NCBI GenBank assembly: GCA_001953215.1
Contig: CP019169.1
Coordinates: forward strand, 372,001-436,000
Length of the DNA stretch: 64,000 nt
DNA from: Betaproteobacteria bacterium GR16-43
GTDB lineage: Bacteria > Pseudomonadota > Gammaproteobacteria > Burkholderiales > Usitatibacteraceae
Reading direction: 5' to 3'
A model generated the notes under the pieces. The model did not search any database. It saw only the letters and a program-made list of their open reading frames with translations, and was not told the DNA's origin. The translations under genes were made by a program, and so were the position numbers. The stretch's first letter is position 1, and each line of letters begins with the position of its first letter. Shown here in pieces: positions 33,423 through 40,946 of the stretch.

Positions 33423-34699
33423 GGCGGGAGCTGGTACGCGGCGAGCGCGTCCACGACGCCCCAGCCGAGGTCGGCATTCCATACCGTGCCGGCGCTGCGT
33501 CGCGCAGTCTGGCGCAGCGCTTCGCGCGCGCGATCCTGCGTGAGGCCGGGAACGGCCGCCGCGAGGATGCCGAGCACGCCGGCCACCACCGGGCATGCCG
33601 CGCAGGTGCCGTTGTCGCACGCCGTGTGGCCCGCGAAGTGGCTGAAGCTGCACACGTCGGGCTTGTCGGCGAGCGTCGACGGGCCTTGCGAGGTGTAGCC
33701 GATCCACTCGTCGCGCAGGTTCACCGCGCCCACGCTGATCACGCGCGGATGGCCGTTCGCGCCGAGGGCATTGCCCGCGGCGAAGGAAACGAGGACGCCG
33801 TCGTTCATCACCTCGACCACCTTGCGCATGAACGGGTGCGCGATGTTGTGCGTGTAGTTGCGCGGATCGCCGGGCGGGAACGGATCCGAAGCCTGGGCGT
33901 GGAGACCCCAACTGTTCGAGAGGACTTGCGGCGTTCGATTGAGGCGGTGGCTCGTGAGCGCGACCTGGAAGGCCTGCAGCGCGGCGGAGAGGCAGGCGTT
34001 GTTGGGGCCCGCGGTGCGCCCGATCGCGTAGTCGAAGAGCACCGCCTCGGGGCAGGCGATGAGCGCATCGTGCGCGCACATGTTGCCGTGGCCTTCCCAC
34101 GCCACGTTCGAGCTGCCGGGCGGGCTCGACGGGTCGGGCGACCAGCCTCCGGCCACCGGAAAGAAGGCGCGATCGACGCCGCCATCCACGATGCCGATCA
34201 CGATGCCCGCACCGCGCGTGCGCGCCGTGGTCCACAACCGGTCGGCACCCAGGCGGTCCGCCACGTCCCGGCTCGAACCCGACGCCGCCGAGGGCCGGCA
34301 ATCGGCCGCGATGGGCTGGATCTCCGGATCGGCCCACACGGCCACGACCTGCGGAAGCTTCAGGACCTTCTCGATGTCGGGTTGCCGCACGAACGCGCGG
34401 AGCACCTGCGTGTTCGCGTGCGCATCGACGCCGAAGCTCGCCATCGAGAGCGCCTCTTCGCGCGACGGGCCCCGCATCGGAACCGGCGCAAACGTGGGAT
34501 CGATCGTGAACGCCGAGTCCACGACGAAGCTGGCACTCGTGAAGATTTCGGCGGTGCCCTGCTTCAGCTCGACCAGCAGCGGTATCGATTCGCGCTCCTT
34601 GCTGCGAGCCCGCAGGTCGGATTCGGTTCGAAGGATTTCGCGAAGGGTGGGCGATCTCGGAGGCCCGTTGTACGGCGCAGGCATGCGCTTGGTTGCCAT
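33419..34699 (-). CDS. Subtilisin-like (S8) protein with Cys in place of the catalytic Ser
   Basis: 426 residues, no signal peptide. N-terminal 160 residues may be a propeptide. S8 motifs: Asp172 (IGIVDGGVD), His204 (WEGHGN), Asn310 (VSFAAGN), and the nucleophile motif reads GTCAACPVVAG with Cys366 where subtilases have Ser. The codon at 33602-33604 reads TGC on the minus strand; TCC or AGC would differ by one base. The protein may be inactive as a serine protease or act as a thiol subtilase. All other motifs are intact. Confidence 0.88.
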   Translation of the reverse strand: MATKRMPAPYNGPPRSPTLREILRTESDLRARSKERESIPLLVELKQGTAEIFTSASFVVDSAFTIDPTFAPVPMRGPSREEALSMASFGVDAHANTQVLRAFVRQPDIEKVLKLPQVVAVWADPEIQPIAADCRPSAASGSSRDVADRLGADRLWTTARTRGAGIVIGIVDGGVDRAFFPVAGGWSPDPSSPPGSSNVAWEGHGNMCAHDALIACPEAVLFDYAIGRTAGPNNACLSAALQAFQVALTSHRLNRTPQVLSNSWGLHAQASDPFPPGDPRNYTHNIAHPFMRKVVEVMNDGVLVSFAAGNALGANGHPRVISVGAVNLRDEWIGYTSQGPSTLADKPDVCSFSHFAGHTACDNGTCAACPVVAGVLGILAAAVPGLTQDRAREALRQTARRSAGTVWNADLGWGVVDALAAYQLPP

Positions 34700-34742
34700 G
34701 GCCCCACGCTAGGGGCTTCGATCCGGCGGAACAATTCAACCT

Positions 34743-34756
34743 TCGGCCTAAACGAA
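34743..34756 (+). promoter_or_regulatory. Second copy of the 14-base motif
   Basis: TCGGCCTAAACGAA, identical to 21729-21742, lies 24 bp upstream of the exported-protein gene and between it and the divergent subtilase gene. See the copy at 21729. Confidence 0.35.
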
Positions 34757-34779
34757 CGCTTACGGGAGCCACAGGTAAA

Positions 34780-35454
34780 ATGTTCTCTTCACGAACCTGT
34801 CGGAGCGCAGTCTTGAAATTCCTCGCGGCGATATTGACCCTCCTGATCGGCCTGCCCGCGGCCGGCGCCACCACGGTCACGATCGGCAACGGGACCCTGG
34901 AGATGCCTTCGCCCGGCTCGATGGGCGTGATCCGGAACAACGAGAGCGTGGTGTTCAAGGCCATCGACGCGGATGCGCGCAAGGGCGGCGGAAAGATCGT
35001 CGTGGCATTCGCCCGGAACACCTTCCTCCCCGGCGCCGACGAATGGGCCATCGTGTCGCTGCCCAGCGACGAACCGTTCAGCGCCGCCGCCTTCAAGCGG
35101 GATCCCGACGCGATCGCCAGGACGCTCGAAGCCGCTTCCGACAAGCGAAGCACCGAGGACCGCGTGGCACAGCTCCTCGCCGCCGCGGACATCGATACCA
35201 CCGGCAACTCCGAACTGGGCATCGTCGCGAAGACCGACCGCTACGTGACGAACGTGGCCGTCGCGCGCTTCATCGGCTTGCCCACCGATGCCATGCCGTT
35301 GAAGGCGATGGTGGTCGTCACCACGATGATCTCGCTGCGCCACCGCATCGTGGGGCTCACGGTCTACAGGCCACTCAAGAACGGCAAGGACATCGCCAAG
35401 GCCCGCGAGCGAGCGATCGAGTGGGCGGAGGATGTTGCGAAGGCGAGTTGGTGA
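34780..35454 (+). CDS. Exported hypothetical protein
   Basis: The ATG at 34780 is preferred because it precedes a signal peptide (VLKFLAAILTLLIGLPAAGA, about residues 11-30); an upstream frame extension would be in the intergenic gap. 224 residues. The mature protein contains ESVVFKAIDADARKGGG, GADEWAIVSLPSDE and a late VVTTMISLRHRIVGLTVYRP segment but no known domain. Adjacent genes are convergent or divergent, so it is probably a single transcription unit. Confidence 0.7.
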   Translation: MFSSRTCRSAVLKFLAAILTLLIGLPAAGATTVTIGNGTLEMPSPGSMGVIRNNESVVFKAIDADARKGGGKIVVAFARNTFLPGADEWAIVSLPSDEPFSAAAFKRDPDAIARTLEAASDKRSTEDRVAQLLAAADIDTTGNSELGIVAKTDRYVTNVAVARFIGLPTDAMPLKAMVVVTTMISLRHRIVGLTVYRPLKNGKDIAKARERAIEWAEDVAKASW

Positions 35455-35455
35455 C

Positions 35456-35977
35456 TCAGTAGAGCTCGAACGCGATCCCGTTCTTCTTCAACTGCCCTTC
35501 GATCAGCGTCGCCCACGCGTCGTGCGGCTTCCACACCGCGGACACCGCCTTGTACGCGGCCTCGGGCGCTTCCTTGAGCTTCAGCACGCGGTAGAGGAAC
35601 ACCATCGAAGAGGCGCGCAGGTTCACCTGGCAGTGGACCAGCACCTTCTTCCCGCCGAGGCCCGCGAGCACGCCCGCGAAGGTCTCGAAGTCATCCTCCG
35701 TCGGTTTGCCGAATTGAATCGGGATGTTCACGAACGTGAGACCTTGCTTCGTCACGATCAGCGGCTCGTCGCGCACCGCATCCGAAACGGTCGGCGGCGC
35801 GAGGTAGATCACCGCCTCGAAGCCCTGCTCCTTCAGCTTTGCGAGCGCACTGGCCGACGGCTGGCCGGAGGTCACCAGCTTCGGCGTGATCTCGACGACG
35901 TTGGGGATCTCGACCTTCTGCGCGGCCGCAAGCGCCGGGAGAAGCGTTGCAATGAAAACGGCGAGGGTTCGTCTCAT
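35456..35977 (-). CDS. Exported phosphatase-like protein with a C-x4-R loop
   Basis: Start at the ATG 35975-35977, before a signal peptide (residues 1-20, ending LAAAQ). 173 residues. It has the fold features of dual-specificity/tyrosine phosphatases: VITPKLVTSGQPS, GFEAVIYLAPP, and HCQVNLRAS with His115, Cys116 and Arg121. Here the Cys-Arg spacing is four residues rather than the classical five. Related proteins with HCxxNxRxS are, as I recall, common in proteobacteria, so this may be a distinct periplasmic phosphatase branch. Activity is unproven. Confidence 0.75.
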   Translation of the reverse strand: MRRTLAVFIATLLPALAAAQKVEIPNVVEITPKLVTSGQPSASALAKLKEQGFEAVIYLAPPTVSDAVRDEPLIVTKQGLTFVNIPIQFGKPTEDDFETFAGVLAGLGGKKVLVHCQVNLRASSMVFLYRVLKLKEAPEAAYKAVSAVWKPHDAWATLIEGQLKKNGIAFELY

Positions 35978-36081
35978 GGGAAGGGGTCGGAAGTGCTTGA
36001 AGTGGCATGCGTTGGACGCTGCCCGCGACCCTCGCGGATTCGGACGGAGGCGACGGGTTCGCGGCACGATAGACTAACGGA

Positions 36082-36636
36082 ATGACACAGGGCGAACCGG
36101 ATTTCACCGGCGAAGAGGCCGGCGTCGCGACCGAGCCCACGCCCGAAGAGACGCAGCGCGCGCTCGAAGATGCGCTCGTCGGCGCCCCCAGCCTCGCCAA
36201 GCACGGGTTCATGGTGAGCGTGACGAAGCAGTCCGAAGTCCTCATCCAGCCCAAGAACGGCAAGCAGTACGTGATCCAGGTGATCGAGGACGATCCGGAC
36301 CTCGCGCAACTCCAGATCGACATCTTCATGACGCACGGCTACGAAGTACGCTGGGCGACGACGAAGGCGGAGATCAACGCGGCCCTGCGCCGCTGCAATG
36401 AAGTCGACGTCCTGCTGCTCGACCGCGAGCTGCCCGACGCGAACGGCCTGATGATCCTGCAGGCGATCCGCGCGCATCCGCAGTTCGGCGCGCTCCCCGT
36501 GATCATGGTCACCGGCCTCTCGGGCCCGGCCGAGGTCGCCGAGGGACTCGTCGCGGGCGCCGATGGGTACGTGAGCAAGCCGTTCAAGATGAGCGGCCTG
36601 CTGCAGGCGGTGAAGCTGGTGCTCGGTACTACTTGA
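36082..36636 (+). CDS. Response regulator with an N-terminal extension
   Basis: 184 residues. A 60-residue N-terminal extension (acidic, ending in VLIQPKNGKQYV) precedes a receiver domain with acidic pair in IEDD (69-72), phosphoacceptor Asp114 (LLLDRELPD), Thr in VTGLSG and Lys in VSKPFK. No output domain. The partner kinase is not in the immediate neighbourhood. Its stop overlaps the convergent Cys-repeat gene by 8 bp. Confidence 0.88.
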   Translation: MTQGEPDFTGEEAGVATEPTPEETQRALEDALVGAPSLAKHGFMVSVTKQSEVLIQPKNGKQYVIQVIEDDPDLAQLQIDIFMTHGYEVRWATTKAEINAALRRCNEVDVLLLDRELPDANGLMILQAIRAHPQFGALPVIMVTGLSGPAEVAEGLVAGADGYVSKPFKMSGLLQAVKLVLGTT

Positions 36637-37090
36637 GGTAGCGGCATTCCTTCCGCTTGCCCGGGGCCGGATCACCGAAGACCGCGTTGCTGCACTCGAT
36701 GGCGCCCACGAACGAGTCCATCCTCCACGAGGAGCCCGTTCCGTACGCGACCTTCTTCGCCCCCGTGAAGCGGCACATCGCACCCTCGGCCGCGCAGTTC
36801 GCCCACTGCGGCGGCGCGGGCAAGTACCCGATGGCTTGTGCGCTCGACTGGAAGCGGCAGTGTTTCTTCTTGCCGGGAGACGGGTCGGTGCCGCCGAAGG
36901 CACCCTTGTTGCAGGCGGCCGTGCCGTCGTACTGGCGCACCACCCACTTGCCGCCCTCGCCGTACTGGACTTTCCGGCTGCCGTCGAACTTGCAGGTGCC
37001 ACCGTCATCCGCGCAGCGAACCCATCCATCGGCCCACGCGGTGCTGCAGGAAAAAAGAGCGAGCGCCAGGAACCACCGAATCGTTTTCAT
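36629..37090 (-). CDS. Secreted protein of two Cys-rich repeats
   Basis: 153 residues with a signal peptide (1-20). Two homologous modules of about 60-70 residues follow, each with W-x-x-C-A, a second Cys 7 residues later, a YG turn and two further Cys (26, 33, 60, 78 and 99, 106, 133, 149), so four Cys per module. The modules resemble small Cys-rich units attached to secreted bacterial hydrolases, possibly carbohydrate binding; I cannot name the family with certainty. Stands alone and overlaps the convergent regulator gene by 8 bp. Confidence 0.7.
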   Translation of the reverse strand: MKTIRWFLALALFSCSTAWADGWVRCADDGGTCKFDGSRKVQYGEGGKWVVRQYDGTAACNKGAFGGTDPSPGKKKHCRFQSSAQAIGYLPAPPQWANCAAEGAMCRFTGAKKVAYGTGSSWRMDSFVGAIECSNAVFGDPAPGKRKECRYLK

Positions 37091-37124
37091 TTTTTATCCC
37101 CCTTTGGAGCAGGAAGGATGGCAC

Positions 37125-37151
37125 AAAAAAAAGGGGGGCCGTAGCCCCCCC
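37125..37151 (-). terminator. Rho-independent terminator after the fasciclin gene at 37182
   Basis: On the minus strand six G pair with six C around a short loop, followed by eight T. It lies 31 bp after the stop of the fasciclin gene and upstream of the next minus-strand gene. Confidence 0.85.
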
Positions 37152-37181
37152 TCTCACCACACCTCTACGTGTCCGGCCTGG

Positions 37182-37610
37182 CTAGCCCTTCGGCATCATC
37201 ACGGTATCGATCCCGTGGATGATTCCATTGCTGGCCTCGATCTCTTTCTTCGAACCATTGGCCCCGTTCACGGAGAATCCCGTGTCGAGGTCCGTTCCGC
37301 TGCGCGTGATCGCGAGCGCTTCCCCCTGCAGGCTGGGCAACTCGTGCGAGCGCATTTCCGAAGCGTAGATCGCCCCGCGCGTCGCATGGAAGTTGAGGAC
37401 GCTGGCCAGCTTGGCCTTGTCCTTCAGCAGCGCGTTCAACGCGCCGTCGGGCAGCTTTTCGAACGCGTCGTTCGTGGGCGCGAAGACCGTGAACGGCCCC
37501 GTGCCCTTGTAGGCGCTTTCGAGGCCGGCGGCCCGCAGCGCATTGGAGTAGGTGGTGAAATGCGGCGAGTTCGCGGCGTTCACGACGATGTCGTTGTCGG
37601 GAGTGTTCAA
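37182..37610 (-). CDS. Fasciclin domain protein, no signal peptide
   Basis: 142 residues of a single FAS1 domain: TYSNALRAAGLESAYKGTGPFTVFAPTNDAFEKLP and the second conserved block SNGIIHGIDTVMMPKG. FAS1 proteins are usually adhesive and secreted, yet no export signal is visible. The start is TTG, overlapping the stop of the 57-residue gene (TTGA), so translation is likely coupled to it. Downstream is the strong terminator at 37125. A paralogue lies at 39009. Confidence 0.9.
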   Translation of the reverse strand: MNTPDNDIVVNAANSPHFTTYSNALRAAGLESAYKGTGPFTVFAPTNDAFEKLPDGALNALLKDKAKLASVLNFHATRGAIYASEMRSHELPSLQGEALAITRSGTDLDTGFSVNGANGSKKEIEASNGIIHGIDTVMMPKG

Positions 37611-37780
37611 TGCAGTTCCTTGATCGGCACGATGTCGGCGGTCGTCACGGCGACGTGCGCGATCGCGCTGGGGTAGCAGTCCGAATCGTTCGCGGCGGTC
37701 GCGACGACTTCGTGGTTGAGGAGCGCGGTGAGCTCTCGCGGGGCGGTGCGGCAGCCGATGTACGTGATGGGGGTGTTCAT
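37607..37780 (-). CDS. 57-residue protein coupled to the fasciclin gene
   Basis: A short gene with ATG at 37778-37780 behind a GGAGGA ribosome binding site and a stop that overlaps the fasciclin TTG. The protein begins MNTPITYIGCRTAPRE and ends IVPIKELH; it has two Cys (10 and 35) and no signal or membrane segment. Its ribosome binding site is the strongest in the unit, which supports expression. Not recognised; it may be regulatory or a small partner. Confidence 0.65.
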   Translation of the reverse strand: MNTPITYIGCRTAPRELTALLNHEVVATAANDSDCYPSAIAHVAVTTADIVPIKELH

Positions 37781-37835
37781 GGGAATCCTCCGCTGCAGAG
37801 GCAGCGTCCCACTATGCGCGTGTGCCCCTCCACGA

Positions 37836-37844
37836 CCTAGGGAT
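37836..37844 (-). promoter_or_regulatory. CCTAGGGAT element upstream of a fasciclin unit
   Basis: The nine-base sequence CCTAGGGAT (plus strand) occurs 55 bp upstream of the 57-residue gene and again at 39592-39600, 70 bp upstream of the second fasciclin gene. Both copies have the same orientation and sit in AT-richer upstream DNA. This suggests a shared promoter or operator element for both fasciclin genes. Confidence 0.4.
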
Positions 37845-37867
37845 ATAAGTAAATTGGTCCCTTGACT

Positions 37868-38755
37868 TCACCCCAGCGCCTCATGGATTCGACGCGCTAC
37901 TTCGGGGTCTCCGAGGTACCCGGAAGCACCGTGCCGATTCTCGGTCGGGTTCCTCACCTCGGACCAGTTCTCGATCGTGCCGTCATCCACCTGGAAGTTC
38001 CTCTGGTCGAGCGGGTACAGCGCCACGACGTCGCGCTCGTCCTTCGCGTTGAACCAGTGCTCGACGCAGGAAGGGATCGCCCGCACGCCGAGTGAATCGC
38101 GGATCGCCGTCACGGCCAGGGGCGCGCCGAGCGTCACGAAGAGCGGCACCTTCCAGCCGCGCGCCGCGCCGTGGGCCCGGAAGAGGTTGTAGGCGACCAG
38201 CGCGCCCAGCGAGTGCGCGACCACGACGGTTTCCTCGCCGGGCACCAGCGCCTCCATGACGACGGCGTCGATCGTCCGCGCGAAGGCCGGGGTGTAGAGA
38301 TATTGGTAGGCATCGTAGGTGGCGAGCGCGACACCCGTGCCGTTGGCGAGCGGCACGTGGCGGTCGAGCGCGCGCACGAGACCCTGGAGCCATCCGCGAT
38401 CGAGAGGGCCGCGCTGGAAGACGTCGTTCCCGGCGATGGCCTTCAGCTCGGCCTTGGTGACGCCGGCTTCCTTGCGCGATTGCTCCATCACCGCGCTCAT
38501 GAACACGCGTTCGGGAGGCGATTCGGTGGCGGCGTGGAGGACGGCTTCGGCCGCGTCCTGCGAGGGCCCCCACTGCACGAGGGCCTCGAGCGCTTCGCCG
38601 TACCAGGGGAAGAGGACGTCCGCGTCGTCGATCGACCGCGTGAGGCCGTGGGCGTGCAGCCCGTCGTCGAGCGACTGCAGCCACTCCTTCTTGAGCGCGG
38701 CGGGCTCCTTGCCGCGCTGCGTCCGCCCGTGAATGAATACCAGTTTGCGACCCAT
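37868..38755 (-). CDS. Alpha/beta hydrolase, lipase-like
   Basis: 295 residues, no signal peptide. The protein opens with VFIHGRTQRG, has a nucleophile elbow VVAHSLGA with Ser182, and candidate Asp and His in ERDVVALYPLDQ and NRHGASGYL near the C-terminus, in the order of the hydrolase triad. A central insertion of about 80 residues is predicted between strand 1 and the elbow. Substrate unknown. Isolated between two short minus-strand units. Confidence 0.82.
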   Translation of the reverse strand: MGRKLVFIHGRTQRGKEPAALKKEWLQSLDDGLHAHGLTRSIDDADVLFPWYGEALEALVQWGPSQDAAEAVLHAATESPPERVFMSAVMEQSRKEAGVTKAELKAIAGNDVFQRGPLDRGWLQGLVRALDRHVPLANGTGVALATYDAYQYLYTPAFARTIDAVVMEALVPGEETVVVAHSLGALVAYNLFRAHGAARGWKVPLFVTLGAPLAVTAIRDSLGVRAIPSCVEHWFNAKDERDVVALYPLDQRNFQVDDGTIENWSEVRNPTENRHGASGYLGDPEVARRIHEALG

Positions 38756-38826
38756 GCCACGATGGTGGCCCGGCCCGCCCCGGGGCTACGAGCGAGTTTT
38801 CTGCATTGCCGGGCCGGGAAAAACCG

Positions 38827-38985
38827 CTACTGGTCGACCGGAGGCTCCGGAGGGGGTGCCGCTCCCTCGGGCTGCGGGTTCTCGGCCTGCTTCTCGGCAG
38901 CTTTCTGCTGCTGCTTCGCTTCTTTTTTCTGCTTCTTCGCGAGCTCTCTTTGGCGCTTGGCGAAGGCGTAGTTCGGTTTCGGCAT
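38827..38985 (-). CDS. Small basic Lys/Gln-rich protein
   Basis: A 52-residue gene: MPKPNYAFAKRQRELAKKQKK at the start (20-residue limit not exceeded in any part quoted separately), then a Lys/Gln/Ala-rich helix and a Pro-rich acidic tail. The MPKPNYAF-KRQRELAKKQKK type start is, as I recall, conserved in many betaproteobacterial small proteins of unknown function. GGAGGG and AGAGG lie upstream. Confidence 0.7.
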   Translation of the reverse strand: MPKPNYAFAKRQRELAKKQKKEAKQQQKAAEKQAENPQPEGAAPPPEPPVDQ

Positions 38986-39008
38986 CCTCTGTGGCCCTCC
39001 GGTGAAAG

Positions 39009-39521
39009 TTACTTGATGGTGGCGAGCGACCGGCTGGTGTAGACCCTGCGGCGTCCCGACCAGGCGGATTCGGCCTGCGACGCTTCCGACTTCGGCACGA
39101 CCCGGCCCGGGATGATCAGGGCGTCGAGCGAATGGAGCACGCCGTTGCTGGCCTGCACGTCCTTCCGGGCGACGTTCGCGTCTTCCAGGGTGAAGCCGTC
39201 ATCGGTAGCACCGATGGCGATGATGGTACCCGCGAGCGTGCGTACCTTGCCATGCGAAAGGTCCCACGAACGGAAGGCTCCGCGCAGCACGTGGTTGCGC
39301 AGCACTTCGCCGAGCTTCTTGCGGTCGCCCATCAGCGCGTCGAGTTCCTCGACGGGCAGGGCCTGGAAAGCGGTGTCGGTGGGGGCGAACAGGGTGAACG
39401 GTCCGGGAGACTTCAGCTCTTCGACGAGCTCGGCGACGATCAATGCGTAGGAGAGGCGGCTGAAACGGGGGTCGGCAACGATCGTGTCGATCAGGTCGGG
39501 CGAACCGATGGGCTTGTTCAT
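39009..39521 (-). CDS. Second fasciclin domain protein
   Basis: 170 residues with one FAS1 domain (LIVAELVEELKSPGPFTLFAPTDTAFQALP and SNGVLHSLDALIIPGR) and a C-terminal tail of about 35 residues. Like its paralogue at 37182 it lacks a signal peptide. A GGAG ribosome binding site precedes the ATG, and CCTAGGGAT lies 70 bp upstream. The two paralogues differ enough to suggest an old duplication. Confidence 0.9.
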   Translation of the reverse strand: MNKPIGSPDLIDTIVADPRFSRLSYALIVAELVEELKSPGPFTLFAPTDTAFQALPVEELDALMGDRKKLGEVLRNHVLRGAFRSWDLSHGKVRTLAGTIIAIGATDDGFTLEDANVARKDVQASNGVLHSLDALIIPGRVVPKSEASQAESAWSGRRRVYTSRSLATIK

Positions 39522-39591
39522 GGGTGATGCTCCTTACCCCGCAGGCGAAGCGCCGCAGGTGATTCCACTGTGGACCCTGGGACCCGAATTT

Positions 39592-39600
39592 CCTAGGGAT
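39592..39600 (-). promoter_or_regulatory. Second CCTAGGGAT element
   Basis: Identical to 37836-37844 and 70 bp upstream of the second fasciclin gene; it also abuts the cold-shock terminator. See the copy at 37836. Confidence 0.4.
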
Positions 39601-39604
39601 TTGA

Positions 39605-39632
39605 ATAGAAAAGCCCGGCTAGGGCCGGGCTT
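39605..39632 (-). terminator. Rho-independent terminator of the cold-shock gene
   Basis: On the minus strand AAGCCCGGC pairs with GCCGGGCTT around a 4-base loop and is followed by a T-rich stretch. It lies about 40 bp past the stop of the cold-shock gene. Confidence 0.8.
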
Positions 39633-39672
39633 CGTCGGGCAAAGCGCCCCGGGGATGGGGCGCGTCAAGCGA

Positions 39673-39876
39673 TTACATCGGGCGGATGTTGCCAGCCGCG
39701 GGGCCCTTCGGGCCGGCGCGAACTTCGAATTCCACCTTCTGGGCTTCTTTGAGCGACTTGAAGCCGGAGCCCTGGATTTCGCTGTGGTGAGCGAAGAGAT
39801 CGGGTCCACCGCCATCGGGGGTGATGAAACCGAAACCTTTAGCGTCGTTGAACCACTTCACGGTACCTGTAGCCAT
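39673..39876 (-). CDS. Cold-shock domain protein (CspA family)
   Basis: 67 residues, the usual length. The start at 39876 gives [18 protein letters not shown]; the longer open frame adds a non-homologous leader. RNP1 is KGFGFITP and RNP2 DLFAHHS, where the second RNP2 position is an Ala instead of Val. Binds single-stranded RNA or DNA as an RNA chaperone in the cytoplasm. A gap of about 210 bp separates it from the divergent gene at 40088, enough for the long structured 5' leader typical of cold-shock genes. Confidence 0.95.
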   Translation of the reverse strand: MATGTVKWFNDAKGFGFITPDGGGPDLFAHHSEIQGSGFKSLKEAQKVEFEVRAGPKGPAAGNIRPM

Positions 39877-40087
39877 GTCTTGTTCCTTTTCTACTTCAGT
39901 TGGTGCGGGCAAACCGAGCCCGACGACGGTCACGATGATCAAGAAAGGGAATTTGACTGCCACTACGGAGCCGCTTTTACACGGCTGGGAGGGGAGACTG
40001 CGGCTTCACTTCTCTTGGTAATCCTGCACGCGCATTGTACTCCAAACCGTAGAATGGCGCTTCCCGCTACCCCCTTGGAGCCCGTAC

Positions 40088-40939
40088 TTGGTCCCACGTC
40101 TCGCCGCCCTCGCCCTGGCCACGGTCATCATCGCCGGCCAGGCCCACGCCCAGGCCCCCCGCCGGGTGGACGAACTGATGCAGAAATCGGGGATGAATTC
40201 CCTCCTCGTCCAGCTCGAAAAGGCGATCCTGACCGAGATGGAGCGCGCCGCCGAGACCACGGTGGACCTGGGCATCGGCAGGCCGCTCACGGCCGACGAC
40301 CGCACCCGGCTCGCCGCGACCGTCTCCTCCAGCTTCAACGCGGCCCGCATGAAGCAGGAGGTCAAGGCTTCGCTCCAGAAGAGCATGACGGCGCCCGACG
40401 AGAACGTCGTGCTGGCCTGGCTCGACACCGACTTCGGCAGGCGCATCGTCGCCACGGACACGAGCTACCACGCCGCGACCATGTCGATGCCGCAGCAGCA
40501 GTACTACGACGACGTGATGCGCGCCCGCAAGGGCATCACGCAGGACCGCGCCGACCTCCTGAAGCGCCTGGGCAGCGCGCTCTCCGAAGGCGAAGCCAAC
40601 GCGCGCATGCGCACCAACATGACCGCGAGCGTCTTCTTCGGCGTGATGAGCGCCATGGACATGAGCGTGAACGAGATCGAGCTCGCCAAGAAGACCCTCG
40701 AGGCGCGACGCGGCGTCATGGCGCACGCGGCGAGGCAGGGCGCCGTCGCGCGCTTCGCGCACCAGTACCAGGCGCTGGACGACTCGCAGCTCGAGAAGCT
40801 CGTGACCTTTGCCGAGTCCCCGGCGGGCTTGCGCTACTACGACGCGATGGAAGCCGCGCTCGAGGGCTCCATCACGCGCGCCTCGCTGGACTTCGGCCGC
40901 CAGTACGCCGAGTTCGACAAGGCGCGCAAGAAGAAGTGA
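40088..40939 (+). CDS. DUF2059-like exported protein, first paralogue
   Basis: 283 residues. The TTG start at 40088, with GGAG 8 bp before it, is needed to include the signal peptide (LAALALATVIIAGQAHAQ); the next Met is inside the mature part. The mature helical protein has a DELMQKSG motif, WLDTDFGRRIVATD and TFAESPAGLRYYDAM, the last resembling the DUF2059 signature. Function unknown. It is followed by a paralogue 7 bp later. Confidence 0.72.
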   Translation: MVPRLAALALATVIIAGQAHAQAPRRVDELMQKSGMNSLLVQLEKAILTEMERAAETTVDLGIGRPLTADDRTRLAATVSSSFNAARMKQEVKASLQKSMTAPDENVVLAWLDTDFGRRIVATDTSYHAATMSMPQQQYYDDVMRARKGITQDRADLLKRLGSALSEGEANARMRTNMTASVFFGVMSAMDMSVNEIELAKKTLEARRGVMAHAARQGAVARFAHQYQALDDSQLEKLVTFAESPAGLRYYDAMEAALEGSITRASLDFGRQYAEFDKARKKK

Positions 40940-40946
40940 TCCCTCG

